This document shows, piece by piece, positions 45,644 through 55,678 of a stretch of DNA of 64,000 bases (position 1 is the first letter of the stretch; each line of letters opens with the position of its first letter). The notes under the pieces were generated by a model. It made no database searches and was not told the DNA's origin. It saw nothing but the letters and a program-made list of their open reading frames with translations. Both the position numbers and the translations under genes were made by a program. The stretch is from Nageia nagi (taxonomy: Eukaryota > Pinophyta): the NCBI GenBank assembly GCA_050084985.1, contig JBITNC010000001.1:6138001-6202000 (forward strand), given 5' to 3'.

Positions 45644-46554
45644 TAAGTGGCTTTGGTGGTTTTTGAGGTTTGGTTGTATATATGGATTTGTGTAGTGTAG
45701 GCCCATTTTGTCTCTTTGGTAGATTTATGGCATGTGTGGTTTTTAGTATTTTTGAGTAGGCTATTTTGTTGTATGGGTGGATTTCTATTATGGAGTGGTT
45801 CTAAAGGCATGTTGCAAGGATCAAGGAGATCTAGAGTAGAAGCTCATGAGTGAAAGTAGATCTAAGAAGAGAATGCATGTATAGTAGTTTCATTGGTAGA
45901 AGACATCTTAAGAACATTTGAGGATATGCATGGGCATTTGGAGATAGATCCCATGAAGCAAGTGGCAAGGGCATATGGATCCGATTTGCAAGGGTGCTTA
46001 TGGGTGGAGGATTTGAATAAACTAAAGGGTTTTTAAAGAATTTGAAGAGTTAAAAAATAAAAATGATCATAATTTATGCATACAATGGAATTTTTTGAAA
46101 CCCTTTGGTGGATGTTTTAGAAATATCATCATCCATATGTACTCCAAATTTTAGGTTTATTGAAGTTATATTTTGGGAGTTATTAGCATTTTAGGGTTTC
46201 CACTAAATTCATATTTTAGGATGAAATAAATGGAATTGGATTCTAATTTTTGGAGGGAATATTTATATGCATATGCAAAGCATTCAATAAATAATTTAGA
46301 TAATTTTGAGTAATATTGGTCAATTTATGCAAAAATTACTAAAATTCCTAGATCAAAAATTATGAAAAAAAAAGGGAAAAGTAAATAGTCATATATTTTT
46401 CATCTTGGTGCGTTAGCTCAAAATATTGAAACAATTTCTAGATATGTGTCTCAGGAGTACCTAAAAAAATATTTCAAAATTTTTGAAGCTATATTGACCA
46501 CTTTATGTTAAAAATAGTGAAGCTATCTAAAATATAGCTTAAAATATAGAGCGG
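45644..46554. other. Leader of the gag-only element, right of the nested insertion
   Basis: Non-coding; continues 39418-39506. No feature recognised. Confidence 0.5.
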
Positions 46555-47334
46555 GTGAAAAACAAAATGGCTTACATGTATTATCCTTATAAAACATCCT
46601 TGATGAAACACTATCATATTGAATTTACCAATTTTTGTTATTTCAATGGATTTCATATGGATACATACAAATATTGCTTCATTCAAGGATTACATAAAGA
46701 CATTAAGCCTAAGGTTACCATGTGGAATCCCAAAACTTGATATGATGCTTATTGTCTTGCCAATATTGTGGAAGACATGCTTGCCTCTCAAAATAAAGTT
46801 GTTATAGCACTTAGGGAGGAGAATATATATGAGAATAACTTTCAATATTTTCTAGAAGCACTGTCTGAACTTGAGGATACATTTACAAAGGGATTGACAT
46901 TTATTTAGGAGGCATTAGCCAATGAGGATTTTTTTGAGGAGTCGATGGAGCATCTTTAGGAAACACCTATACATGCTTTTGTAGACCAACTTATTGACGA
47001 ATTTGTTGAGGATTTAGTGGAGCTAGTTTCTTCTAGTCTCATGGAACATGTTATAGAGTGTGAGGATATTTCTTTCACTTATATCACTATGGATGATCTG
47101 GGTTGCATATTTTCTTTGAGCACCCATTGTAAGACTATTCAATGCAGCAATAGTAGCATGGTGGATTTTTTATGTATTCTTTTGGATCCTTATTTTTTTT
47201 CCATCATCAACATCACTATCATCCTTCTTAGAGTAGATTTTTTATTCATGGATGGATTCATGTTCAAATTTAGTGCACTATTGGCTACTATGACCAAGTT
47301 GGACTCCTTAGTTCCTTCTTTTATTTGTTATTGA
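46555..47334 (+). pseudogene. Gag-like remnant of the gag-only element
   Basis: One plus-strand frame of 260 codons with a few stops. The part at 46600-46800 (NFCYFNGFHMDTYKYCFIQG, LHKDIKPKVTMWNPKT, then DAYCLANIVEDMLASQNK) has the pattern of retrotransposon Gag capsid C-terminal segments: a run of arginine/aspartate-rich helices, 'GL..DI...V' and 'AY..A...E'. The rest is acidic and unassigned. No zinc knuckle and no pol. It is followed by a purine tract (AAAGGGGGTAAGAA, 47393-47406). Confidence 0.55.
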
Positions 47335-47392
47335 TGGATAGATTGTATATATACTTTGTATTTTTGGCAAGCTTTGAGAATAAATCTTGTCA

Positions 47393-47520
47393 AAGGGGGT
47401 AAGAATGTTATGAATCCCCTTAGTATATTAGGTGTGTGATGTGTATTACATTTTGTTAGTGTGTGTGGTGTGTAGAAGCTTTGAGGACAAAGCTTCCTTA
47501 AGGAAATGACAATGTTATGA
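47393..47520. repeat. Duplicated end of the internal region plus LTR start
   Basis: The sequence AGCTTTGAG(A/G)A(T/C)AAA..CTT, a purine-rich stretch, then TGTTATGAA(T/C)CCC occurs twice, with TGTTATGAA at 47407 and at 47513, a spacing of 106 bp. The second is the true LTR start judged by the partner LTR and target duplication. Confidence 0.6.
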
Positions 47521-47771
47521 ACCCAATACATGTATTAGATATAGTAATGATGTTAGTCCCACATGCACTATGCATGGGGTTAGTTATCTTGTATAAGCTA
47601 TTTATCAGACGCTACCCTATTATTAAAAGAAAAGGAGTTGAGTTTTATGTGAGAAGTGAGTCTCAAGGAGGTACCCCCCTCAAAGTGATGCAAGTGATTC
47701 ATTAGTGTAAAATTAGTGTATTTTCTTACAATTAATCCATAATTTGATTATGATCTATTAGGATCTTATCA
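47513..47771 (+). repeat. 3' LTR of the gag-only element
   Basis: 259 bp, TGTTATGAACCC...GGATCTTATCA, partner of 39157-39417. Followed by GTTTC (47772-47776), the right target-site duplication. Confidence 0.85.
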
Positions 47772-47776
47772 GTTTC

Positions 47777-49145
47777 CTCTAATTTTCTCCCTCCTTTTTA
47801 TTCCTAATTGAATCTCCACCCTTGTATCTACAAGGTAAAACCCTCATCTTATTTATACATGCAAAAAATTTTATAGGAGGAAGATCAAATTGTGATACAA
47901 AATTAAATGTAAAGGATTTTTACTTCTCTTTTCAATCTTAATCAAATTTTTCATTTATTGCAACTAGATTCATTATTGAAACACCTCTAAAAACCTCTAA
48001 CAATTTATTTGCAGGCACTCTCTAATGACATCTAGTGAGGTGAGGGGGTTGGTTTAGGGTTGAACATGTGCCCTAGGCTCCTCTCTTATTTCTATTCCAA
48101 TGTCCTTTTTATTTAAATATATTTTGATAATATTCACCATCCCCTCTTCACCTAAGGTTTGGTTGATTAAATGATATATAATGTGTTATGGAGGTTGCCT
48201 TGTTATTATTTTCCTTTTTAAATTTTTTAATAAAGCTTTTTAATGCCATCCCTTTAATATCTGATATGCTTCCATTTTAATTAATTACCATGCTTTAATA
48301 TTAAAAGGCATGAGTTGGGAAAATAAGGGTAAGCTAAAGCTCTCCCCTTGAGTAGGAGAGACCCAAGTTCCAATCCCACCTCTAGTGAGTGGAAATATCT
48401 AAAATCCTATCAAATTATGGTAGGTACGGATGAGGGAGGGATTGTGCCCCTGATGGATTTTTATGATGTGGATGCCCCTTAATTGTTAGCTCAAAGCTTA
48501 AGATAAATGGTATTTGATATCAAGGATATAAATTTGTTCCCTAATGGGTGGTTTATCCACTAAAAAATATGCATTTTAATATTTGAAATGCATGTAAGGT
48601 CTTGATAATACCTACCATGCTCCCTTTTTCTTAACAAATTGATAAACCATACCTTCTAATGTATTTATTTATATACAAATTGATAATTATTTCCATCCTT
48701 ATAAAGTGTAATGAGTGCATAGTAATTTGATATTCTAATATATATGAATGAAAGGAATGTAAAATGTATACAAAATGATCATGTATGCATATGGAAATAT
48801 CAAATGTTGAATGCCATCAAATTCTTGATAATAACCAAATGTTACCATACATCCCAATGCAAGACTATGAAACTTATTTGTATGCAGGTTTCTCTCATTG
48901 TTCATGTATGCATATAATTGTTATTGATCCCTTAGTGCAAACCCTTAGGAAATATGATATAATGAATTATAAATAATATTCTTTAATGTTATGAAACTTT
49001 ATTGTATGCACATGCAAGACATAATGATACAAACTTATTTATAATCCCATGCGCTTATGCAATGTTGAAGATAAAATGCTATGTTTCCCAAATGAAATAT
49101 TTTTATCATGAAGTATGTTCATATATTTTCATTTTCTTATGCAAT
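47777..49145. other. Non-coding stretch
   Basis: AT-rich; contains only the possible SINE listed separately. Confidence 0.5.
48318..48500 (+). repeat. Possible tRNA-derived SINE remnant
   Basis: GGGTAAGCTAAAGCTCTCCC and, about 30 bp on, AAGTTCCAATCCCACCTC recall the A and B boxes of a tRNA-type polymerase III promoter (consensus GGTTCGAATCC). It is followed by a tRNA-unrelated tail. No clear flanking duplication was found. Confidence 0.4.
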
Positions 49146-49514
49146 GTACCCCTTTACCTTTATCAAGATTTATTTTTGTTGGCATTGTATTGAAACATTC
49201 TATTGAAATGCAAACCAAAATTATGGAGAGGTATGCAAAGTATGATGATACAATATATCATTTTCCTTGATCATAGGAATGCAAACTTCATGCAATTGTA
49301 TGAATGCAATTATCCTCATCATCAATGGATATGTATGCTCCAATTGTACCTTGCAAAAATAACCAAAACAATATCAATATTACCAACACTTTGCAATATA
49401 ATATCATGTCAAAGTGTATCATTAACAAAAATTATAACACATGATATTTCAACTATAAATAAATCCATAATTTAATATTATAATCACCACATTTCAAGGC
49501 TATAGTCTAATGGG
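49146..49514. repeat. 369-bp perfect direct repeat, left copy
   Basis: Identical over all 369 bp to 55679-56047 (offset 6533). It starts GTACCCCTTTACC and ends CTAATGGG. The pair brackets the truncated Tat-like element. Its unrelated outer flanks show that the repeat is host target DNA that was duplicated, not part of the element. Confidence 0.95.
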
Positions 49515-52500
49515 ACGCATTCATGTTGTCAGGAAGCTTTCCGGACTCGAAGTATCTGCTTAACTGCTCTACCCAATCATTCGTTATAACCCCTGGTTCG
49601 ACCTCTGGTACCTTTTGTTCAATATGGCATACTGTTCCCTCCTCTGGTATTGTTGATTTTGCAAGTTGCTCACAAAGCGCTCTCCCTTTTATGAGCTTGG
49701 TAGGCCGGATTTCTACATCATATTTGAGGATTTTTGAAATCCAACCGGGTCTCCCTTCTCCCAACTCACCCTGCATAATATAAGACCTGACATCCGGATG
49801 TATAGTTAGAATCAAAATCTTGCTTTGAGCAACATAATGTTTCAACTTACTAAGAGCTTTCACAATGGCCAAGACTTGTTTTTCGAGAAAGGTATATTTC
49901 TCTTCGCAACTATTCATAGTTTGGCTGAAGAACGCTACGGGATATTCCTCATTCTTTTCATACTTTTGAGTCAGAATAGCAGCGACACTAGTATCCGAAC
50001 CATATGCATACAGAATAAACTTCTTACTAAAATCCGGATTTCTCAGTACCGGGGCTTCAGTAATTACCTCTTTGATTTCCTGAAAAGCCTTTTTACCTTC
50101 TTCCGTCCACTCAAACAGTGTATCCTTCTTTAGCATCTGAGTAATAGGTTTGACAATGCCTGAAAAATCCTGAACAAATCTTCTGACAAAATTAATCTGA
50201 CCCAGAAAAGACTGTAGAGACTTCTTATTGGATGGGAGAACTAAGTTCTTAATTGCTTTTATTCTATCTGGATCAATGGCCCAACCTTCCTTTGAAATTA
50301 CATGACCCAATAACTTCCCTTCATCTACTGCGAAAATTGATTTCTTAGGATTCAAGGATATGCCATACCTTCTACATTTGATGAAAACCTGTTCCAGGTG
50401 TTGGACGTGAAGGTTTTTGTTGTGTGAGAACACAGTAATATCATCAAGATATACTACCACGCTTTTGTTCACCAACTCTCCAAATGCATGATCCATAGCT
50501 CTTTGGAAAGTAGCTCCCGCATTAGACAAACCGAAAGGCATTCTCTGGAAAGCGAATGTACCCCATTTGGTTGTAAAAGCCGTTTTAAATTGGTCTTCGT
50601 TCCGGACCCACACCTGGTTGTACCCGGAGAAACCATCTATCAAAGAGAATTTTTCAGCACCCGCCACGGTATTGAGTATTTGTTCCATTGGTGGCAAAGG
50701 ATAATGATCTCTCAAGGATACTTTATTCAGGCCCCGGAAATCCACACACAGCCTTATCTCGCCATTTTTCTTCTGGACCGGTACGAGGTTCGCCACCCAA
50801 GTGCAGTGTTTAATGGGATAAATTATTCCAGCTTTATACAATTTCAAAACTTCTTGTTTCATAGCTGCTTCGATTTTAGGGTTCACTGGCCGCTGTTTCT
50901 GTCTGACTGGTTTGGCGTTTTCTATCAATTCAATAGTATGCTGCATCACTGACTTGTCGAAAATCTTCAAATCATCGTAAGACCAAGCAATGACGTCTAC
51001 ATATGCCTTGCATAATTGCACAATCTCGTGGGTTTGTTCCGGGGTATTACAGGTACCGATTTTCAATGACTTGCCTGGGAAAACCTCACACTCTCTATAG
51101 TTATCCGGATTTATACTTAGACCTCTTCTTTTTACCTGGTCACATCTGTCAAACAATGCTTCGAACGGAATCAAATCTTTGGGAACTTTATTATTATTCA
51201 GTTGAATTACATCCTGCCCCCGGAAGATTTCAGAATCTTCTTCACCTACCGCGTGACACACAGCTTGTTGTAATAGGAATTGATTAATCTGAGCCTCATC
51301 CCGGAACACTTGCCAGAAGGAATCATTATCCGGAATTGAAGGCCTGAAAATGAGTTGAACCCCTTTTTCCCTGAACCAATCATCAGTGGGATCAAAGCTG
51401 GCTCCCATCTGTGCTAAAGCATCAGCCTCATGATTGAACCTCCTTGAGATTGACTGAATATGTAAAGCCTCGAAATGTTCCAACAGATCCCAAACTCTAT
51501 TTCTGTATGATTTCAAATAGTGATGCTTAGCTGAACATTTATCTGTCACCTGCTTTACTATTAGCTCTGAATCTCCTTTGATCTTCAAACACCGGATCTT
51601 CATTTTAATGGCTTGTTCCAGCCCGAGGCAAAGTGCTTCATATTCTGTTACATTATTTGAACATAACCAGGTAAGCCTGAAAGAGAATTTATATACCTTG
51701 CCATTTGGTTCCTTCAGAATGATTCCCACTCCAGATCCATTTTTAGACCTAGCTCCGTCAAAAAACATCTCCCAGATCTCATTTCTCCGGAAGTTTCCCT
51801 TAGTGATTTCCGGGACAAAAGACTCCGGTTCCATCAAGCAATAATTTCCAAATTCCATATCGCTGATGGTATTAAGCATACTCATACTATAAGGATCTTC
51901 GGTTTGCAACCTTTCCAGTAACTCGTCTGATTCCTCTATTTCACCAAAGATTGCACACACTTCCTCCTTTTTCTCTACGTGAAATTCGGAAATTTCCTCA
52001 TTGTTTAACCTAACCCTCTTATTCCCACAAGGGATCAGATAATGAGTATAATCCATTGCTAGGTAACCTCCTATTTTCGCTGTAAACTCTCTGGACAAAC
52101 ATAACCCGAACAGAGGGGGTAACTCAACCACAACAACTTCTTGAGTGATAACCACAGAGGGGCACTTGTGCATCTTCAGAACTATATCTTTGATAACTCC
52201 CACTGTCTTAACAGGTGTGGAATCCAACTGTAATACTCCAGTAGTAGTTCGTGTCATAGGCAATCCCATTACGTCACACACTGCTTTGGGCATAACAGTA
52301 GTAGCCGCTCCGGAATCGACCAAACAATTATGGAGCACATATCCTTCAATTTCCAGAGTCATGTAAAAGGCCGGAGGTTTATTTTTTCCCATCTCCAGAA
52401 TTTTCGATGTCTCAAACAGATTTAGAACCTTTTCCATTCCTTCGTTCTGAGCTATAAGGGACGCTTTCAGCAAATCAATCTGCCCAGGAATTTTTAAAGC

Positions 52501-53058
52501 CTCAAACAAAGATACTCTTGCCGGCGTCCTCTTTAACTCGGCCACAATATCGAACTCGGGAATAGCCGGAGGTTCTCCGATTTTATTTCTAAGACTATCG
52601 GTGAAACTTTCCCGAAGCTGTAGGGTATCATCTTTCCTCTGGTGCTTAGTGAGTGAAGGAAACCTTAGCTTCCGAATACTTTGGTCATTGATTTTTGGGG
52701 TCGGTTTGATCTCCGGAAGTGGGAATTTTTCGGCATTCTTTTCCTTTTCCAGGACCTTATCCTTAGAACCGGGGACTGCATCTTGCCTCCTAGAAAGCAC
52801 TGGTCCGGCATCTCTTTGGGATTCAACTTTTCTTTCCGGAATACCGGAAACCAGGGGCCTCTTCCCCGATCTTGTTTCCACCGCAAAAACTCCTATATCT
52901 GCTGGTGCAAAATTCATCAAGTTTGCATTTTGATTTATGTCGCCTGCCACTCTGGGCGGCGAGATACCTCCATTTCCCGACAAATACTCTTGGTACTGAT
53001 GCACGGGACATGTTGTTTGTTCTATGCGCGTCATTGCAAGCCAAACACAAACCAACAA
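49507..53058 (-). CDS. pol: Pol polyprotein: protease, archaeal-type RNase H, reverse transcriptase, RNase H (integrase missing)
   Basis: An uninterrupted frame of 1183 codons. Protease: HNCLVDSGAATTVMPKAV near residue 250, intact D-S-G. Then an RNase H: WEMFFDGARSKNGSGVG, SNNVTEYEALCLGLEQA, CLKIKGDSELIVKQV and FNHEADALAQMG near residues 432-560, with all four acids of the DEDD set. RT follows: [50 protein letters not shown] near residue 880. Then the gypsy RNase H, where the first Asp region reads LYAYGSDTS, probably inactive. It stops at TAG just inside the target repeat, having lost integrase. An archaeal-type RNase H before RT is not the usual Tat order. The first 200 residues are a Pro/Lys-rich linker. 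Confidence 0.92.
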   Translation of the reverse strand: MLVCVWLAMTRIEQTTCPVHQYQEYLSGNGGISPPRVAGDINQNANLMNFAPADIGVFAVETRSGKRPLVSGIPERKVESQRDAGPVLSRRQDAVPGSKDKVLEKEKNAEKFPLPEIKPTPKINDQSIRKLRFPSLTKHQRKDDTLQLRESFTDSLRNKIGEPPAIPEFDIVAELKRTPARVSLFEALKIPGQIDLLKASLIAQNEGMEKVLNLFETSKILEMGKNKPPAFYMTLEIEGYVLHNCLVDSGAATTVMPKAVCDVMGLPMTRTTTGVLQLDSTPVKTVGVIKDIVLKMHKCPSVVITQEVVVVELPPLFGLCLSREFTAKIGGYLAMDYTHYLIPCGNKRVRLNNEEISEFHVEKKEEVCAIFGEIEESDELLERLQTEDPYSMSMLNTISDMEFGNYCLMEPESFVPEITKGNFRRNEIWEMFFDGARSKNGSGVGIILKEPNGKVYKFSFRLTWLCSNNVTEYEALCLGLEQAIKMKIRCLKIKGDSELIVKQVTDKCSAKHHYLKSYRNRVWDLLEHFEALHIQSISRRFNHEADALAQMGASFDPTDDWFREKGVQLIFRPSIPDNDSFWQVFRDEAQINQFLLQQAVCHAVGEEDSEIFRGQDVIQLNNNKVPKDLIPFEALFDRCDQVKRRGLSINPDNYRECEVFPGKSLKIGTCNTPEQTHEIVQLCKAYVDVIAWSYDDLKIFDKSVMQHTIELIENAKPVRQKQRPVNPKIEAAMKQEVLKLYKAGIIYPIKHCTWVANLVPVQKKNGEIRLCVDFRGLNKVSLRDHYPLPPMEQILNTVAGAEKFSLIDGFSGYNQVWVRNEDQFKTAFTTKWGTFAFQRMPFGLSNAGATFQRAMDHAFGELVNKSVVVYLDDITVFSHNKNLHVQHLEQVFIKCRRYGISLNPKKSIFAVDEGKLLGHVISKEGWAIDPDRIKAIKNLVLPSNKKSLQSFLGQINFVRRFVQDFSGIVKPITQMLKKDTLFEWTEEGKKAFQEIKEVITEAPVLRNPDFSKKFILYAYGSDTSVAAILTQKYEKNEEYPVAFFSQTMNSCEEKYTFLEKQVLAIVKALSKLKHYVAQSKILILTIHPDVRSYIMQGELGEGRPGWISKILKYDVEIRPTKLIKGRALCEQLAKSTIPEEGTVCHIEQKVPEVEPGVITNDWVEQLSRYFESGKLPDNMNASH

Positions 53059-54187
53059 CTGACCCGGAGGATGAACCTTGATCTGAATTTTCTATCATTA
53101 CATGTGGGCCCTTTTCCACTGCCGGGTAAGGATATCTCCTTGCATTGCTCTGTCTGCTTAGGATGGTGATCTGATTCACCATATTTCTACACAAATCCCT
53201 GAGCTCTTGAATTTCTAATGATGACGCTACTCCCTGATTCACATTGGGCTGAGGGGGGGCAGGTAAAGACAAAGGAGCTCTAGGATTTGGCAAGTTTGAT
53301 GACCAAGGTTGAACAGGAGCAGGAAAATGGGCCAGAGGTGGAACTGAACTGATTACCGGAGGTCTCCACATTTGCTGTTGGGTAGTTGTTGGAAAATAGG
53401 GCATAGGCATACGGCTTGGCAACTTACCAACTGCAATAAGACAGGATTCAGCATATACTGCTTGTCTATAGACCTCCGGGAAAGTATTCACTCCGGAATT
53501 TTGGATTTGCAGAGAGAGATCCGGAGGAAAGGCTCTCAGATAATACATCAAAGCTTGAAACTGCTGAGGCCTGACTGGCATGGGTACTCTCGTCCATGTT
53601 TTCTGGAATCTAATGTTGAAATCCGGGATGTTCTCTTGTTCAAACCTTTTGATTGAAGTAAACTGGGTTAACAAGGAAAAGGGATCCCCTAGTTCATTAA
53701 ACTCCAGGATAAAAGGCTCTGCCAGTTGAGCCCAGGTACTGATGGATCCATTAGAAAGGCCCCTGTACCAATCCAGGACCTTTCCTTTGAAAGACTGAGC
53801 CAGTAATCTCACCATAATATCTTCATGCTGAATATTGTGAATCTTTGCTAGGCCGGCTACATCCACACAGTGCTCATAAGCCGTTTTTTCTGAAGTTGCA
53901 TCAAACTCCGGAAGGGTTTTAAAAACATTTGCTGGGATATCATGTAATACCGCCAGAGCTATGGGTACCCCATTGTCCCATTCCGGATAAATATTCTGAG
54001 CTGGATTAGCCATTTCAGGAAAGGTATCTCTAGTATGAAGATTGGATGGTTCTGGCTTGATAAAGGATTTTAGGGAGTCGATACTATTCAGAGACTTGGA
54101 CTTGATCAGGGTCTTTCTCCTAGGAGTATCTAACTTCCCAAACTCCGGTTTTTCTTTTGCTGCTCTAGTTTTAGATCTTGTCCACAT
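52823..54187 (-). CDS. gag: Gag of the young Tat-like element
   Basis: I choose the ATG at 54187 (MWTRSKTRAAKEKPEFGK), though the frame is open up to 54382 through the primer binding site. Capsid region: TAYEHCVDVAGLAKIHNIQH, LAQSFKGKVLDWYRGLSNGS, TWAQLAEPFILEFNELGDPF, IPDFNIRFQKTWTRVP, in the right order for Gag. Then a Pro-rich linker. Near 53020-53060 is a knuckle-like CLACNDAHRTNNM, CX2CX3HX4 then Met; the next frame has Cys in that place. Gag and pol overlap by 236 bp with pol in the +1 frame, so expression of pol needs a +1 shift or a base was lost. It binds RNA and forms particles. Confidence 0.88.
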   Translation of the reverse strand: MWTRSKTRAAKEKPEFGKLDTPRRKTLIKSKSLNSIDSLKSFIKPEPSNLHTRDTFPEMANPAQNIYPEWDNGVPIALAVLHDIPANVFKTLPEFDATSEKTAYEHCVDVAGLAKIHNIQHEDIMVRLLAQSFKGKVLDWYRGLSNGSISTWAQLAEPFILEFNELGDPFSLLTQFTSIKRFEQENIPDFNIRFQKTWTRVPMPVRPQQFQALMYYLRAFPPDLSLQIQNSGVNTFPEVYRQAVYAESCLIAVGKLPSRMPMPYFPTTTQQQMWRPPVISSVPPLAHFPAPVQPWSSNLPNPRAPLSLPAPPQPNVNQGVASSLEIQELRDLCRNMVNQITILSRQSNARRYPYPAVEKGPHVMIENSDQGSSSGSVVGLCLACNDAHRTNNMSRASVPRVFVGKWRYLAAQSGRRHKSKCKLDEFCTSRYRSFCGGNKIGEEAPGFRYSGKKS

Positions 54188-54305
54188 AAACTCTAGATTG
54201 CAAAAGAAAATGACAGGTTCAAAGCACCTATGATATTCACAAATAATTTGCTTTAATACATACCATGGATGGTGCTTCAGCAGAGTCGCCAATAAATTTC
54301 TTCGT

Positions 54306-54323
54306 GTCCCACCGGGCGTGCCA
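54306..54323 (-). other. Primer binding site of the young Tat-like element
   Basis: The minus strand reads TGGCACGCCCGGTGGGAC, in the region just after the likely LTR end. TRNA not assigned. Confidence 0.6.
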
Positions 54324-54896
54324 AAAAGAAATACTGTTGATTGAGATTGTGTAATATGTGCGCCTGGAACAATCTTAACCAAAGTAGTTCACGAACAGAC
54401 TGTAGGACGCAGCCTGATCTCCGGAGAAGGCCGGTTCCTTATCCATTGGGTAGAGAAAAAGTAACAGGAAAGAGATAAAAAGAGGAGGGAGCGAGAGATT
54501 CAAGCAAAAGGATAGGGTAACAAGAAAGGAAGTAAAAGGATAGGGTAACGAGAGAGAAAGCAAAGGGGTAGATCACTAGTTCAGCGCGGGCTTTCGCAGT
54601 GTGCGAAACCTTGGCCTGAATCTAGTGTCGCAGCCACAGAACAAGTTCTCACTCTCTGAATAGCTCCCCAGCTTCTACTCTACCATGTAGCAGACACAGT
54701 TATACTAGCAACCTGCAACTATTACTCAGGAAACAAGCTAAGCTGCCACAATGTAACCAAATTAAGAATAACAATTACGAGTGCTAGACAAGAAAGGTCA
54801 AGATGGTTTCATAGTACCGGACTGAAGCTACAGGTCTTTGAGAACAAATGAAAAGGGCAATACTAGGCTTCCGACCCTAGTTTCTCTTTATTTTCA

Positions 54897-54906
54897 TATA
54901 TTTATA
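54897..54906 (-). promoter_or_regulatory. TATA box of the young Tat-like LTR
   Basis: The minus strand reads TATAAATATA. The likely transcription start lies some 30 bp toward lower coordinates. Confidence 0.55.
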
Positions 54907-55189
54907 CTGTATTAATAACAGTTACAAGATTACAGAATAGAAACGTTTACAAAACGGCTGCAAGATTCTGGCCTTCTCGAACTGATATCACCTACATATG
55001 ACACTTGGCCGGCTGTTACAAAATTGGGCAGATCACCGACGATTCGGTTCCCTGATGATGGCGCTCAGGTATTTTGCAAACTTCCTTCTCTCCCGGAATG
55101 TTCAATTCTCCAACTCGGACTCTTCGATCTTTCATTGCGGCCTATTTTCCTCTGGGCGCGGTTTTAATCCCAAATGTTAACCTTTCCCC

Positions 55190-55560
55190 TTCGCCTGACG
55201 TCAGCCTTGAATATCCGGACTTCTTCATTCACTGGCTTCGGACACTAAATTGCTCCTTGATGATGTCATCCATTCCGGGCTCCGGTTTGCTTTATGAATG
55301 TAAACTTTATATCTTCTTGTGACGTCATTTCCGGACTTCCGGAACGCTTCGCCTGTGACATCATCTTTCTTTCCTCCGGAATGTTTTCCTTTACAATTAT
55401 GAGCTTCTTCTTTTCCGTGATGTCATCTTCATATATCTGGAATGCTTTATTTCCCGGAGACACTTGTGCTTACTTCGTCTTTTCCGGAACTTGGTCCTTG
55501 CCGAAAGATGAATATCTTATTCTCCGCCACGTCACCATTTCATTCCGGAAAACTTTACTC
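55190..55560 (-). promoter_or_regulatory. Cluster of TGACGTCA-like boxes alternating with TTCCGGAA
   Basis: Perfect TGACGTCA at 55196-55203 and 55320-55327. One-base variants (TGATGTCA, TGACATCA, CACGTCA) near 55262, 55354, 55418 and 55528. CCGGAA or TCCGGA occurs between them at least eight times. TGACG palindromes bind plant bZIP factors of the TGA type. The cluster is 290-660 bp upstream of the TATA box. Confidence 0.7.
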
Positions 55561-55678
55561 TGATCCCGAGCTACGTTATCCGTTCCAAAAAAACTCCAGA
55601 GAATCTAAGAATGAACCCATGGTTGAAATTAAGGTATATCGGGGCTTTAATAAAGAATTTATTTTGTAGGAATCTACA

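Larger units (their letters stand above)
39157..47771 (+). mobile_element. Short non-autonomous LTR element with gag remnant, host of a nested insertion
   Basis: Two similar LTRs of 261 and 259 bp (39157-39417 and 47513-47771), ending GGATCTTATCA, are flanked by GTTTC on both sides. A decayed PBS follows the left LTR (CTAGTATTAGAGATTC against TGGTATCAGAGC). The only coding remnant is Gag-like (46555-47334). Without the nested insertion at 39507-45638 and its TSD the element is about 2.5 kb. LTR divergence is high, so it is older than its insertion. Confidence 0.85.
49515..55678 (-). mobile_element. Young, 3'-truncated Tat-like Ty3/gypsy element
   Basis: 6164 bp. The right end is an intact LTR terminus (minus strand TGTAGATTCC). 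The left end stops within pol, so integrase, polypurine tract and 3' LTR are lacking. Gag and pol are open apart from a frame change between them. GC content is clearly higher than in the neighbours. No other LTR copy exists in the window, so age cannot be read from LTRs, but the identical flanking repeats say the event is recent. Confidence 0.85.
54335..55678 (-). repeat. 5' LTR of the young Tat-like element (inner end inferred)
   Basis: Starts TGTAGATTCCTACA on the minus strand at 55678 and probably ends CAATCAACA at 54335, eleven bases before the PBS. About 1344 bp. No partner remains, so the inner end is inferred from the TG...CA rule. Contains a TATAAATATA box (54897-54906) and the TGACGTCA cluster upstream of it. 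Confidence 0.65.

Noticed and set aside
49203-49475. 90-codon plus-strand ORF, repeated exactly at 55736-56008
   Set aside because: It lies inside the 369-bp duplicated target DNA. Its two copies are identical only because the DNA was duplicated; no domain is visible.
49523-53169. Plus-strand ORFs of 73-162 codons opposite pol
   Set aside because: Shadows of the intact minus-strand pol and gag frames, which have clear domains.
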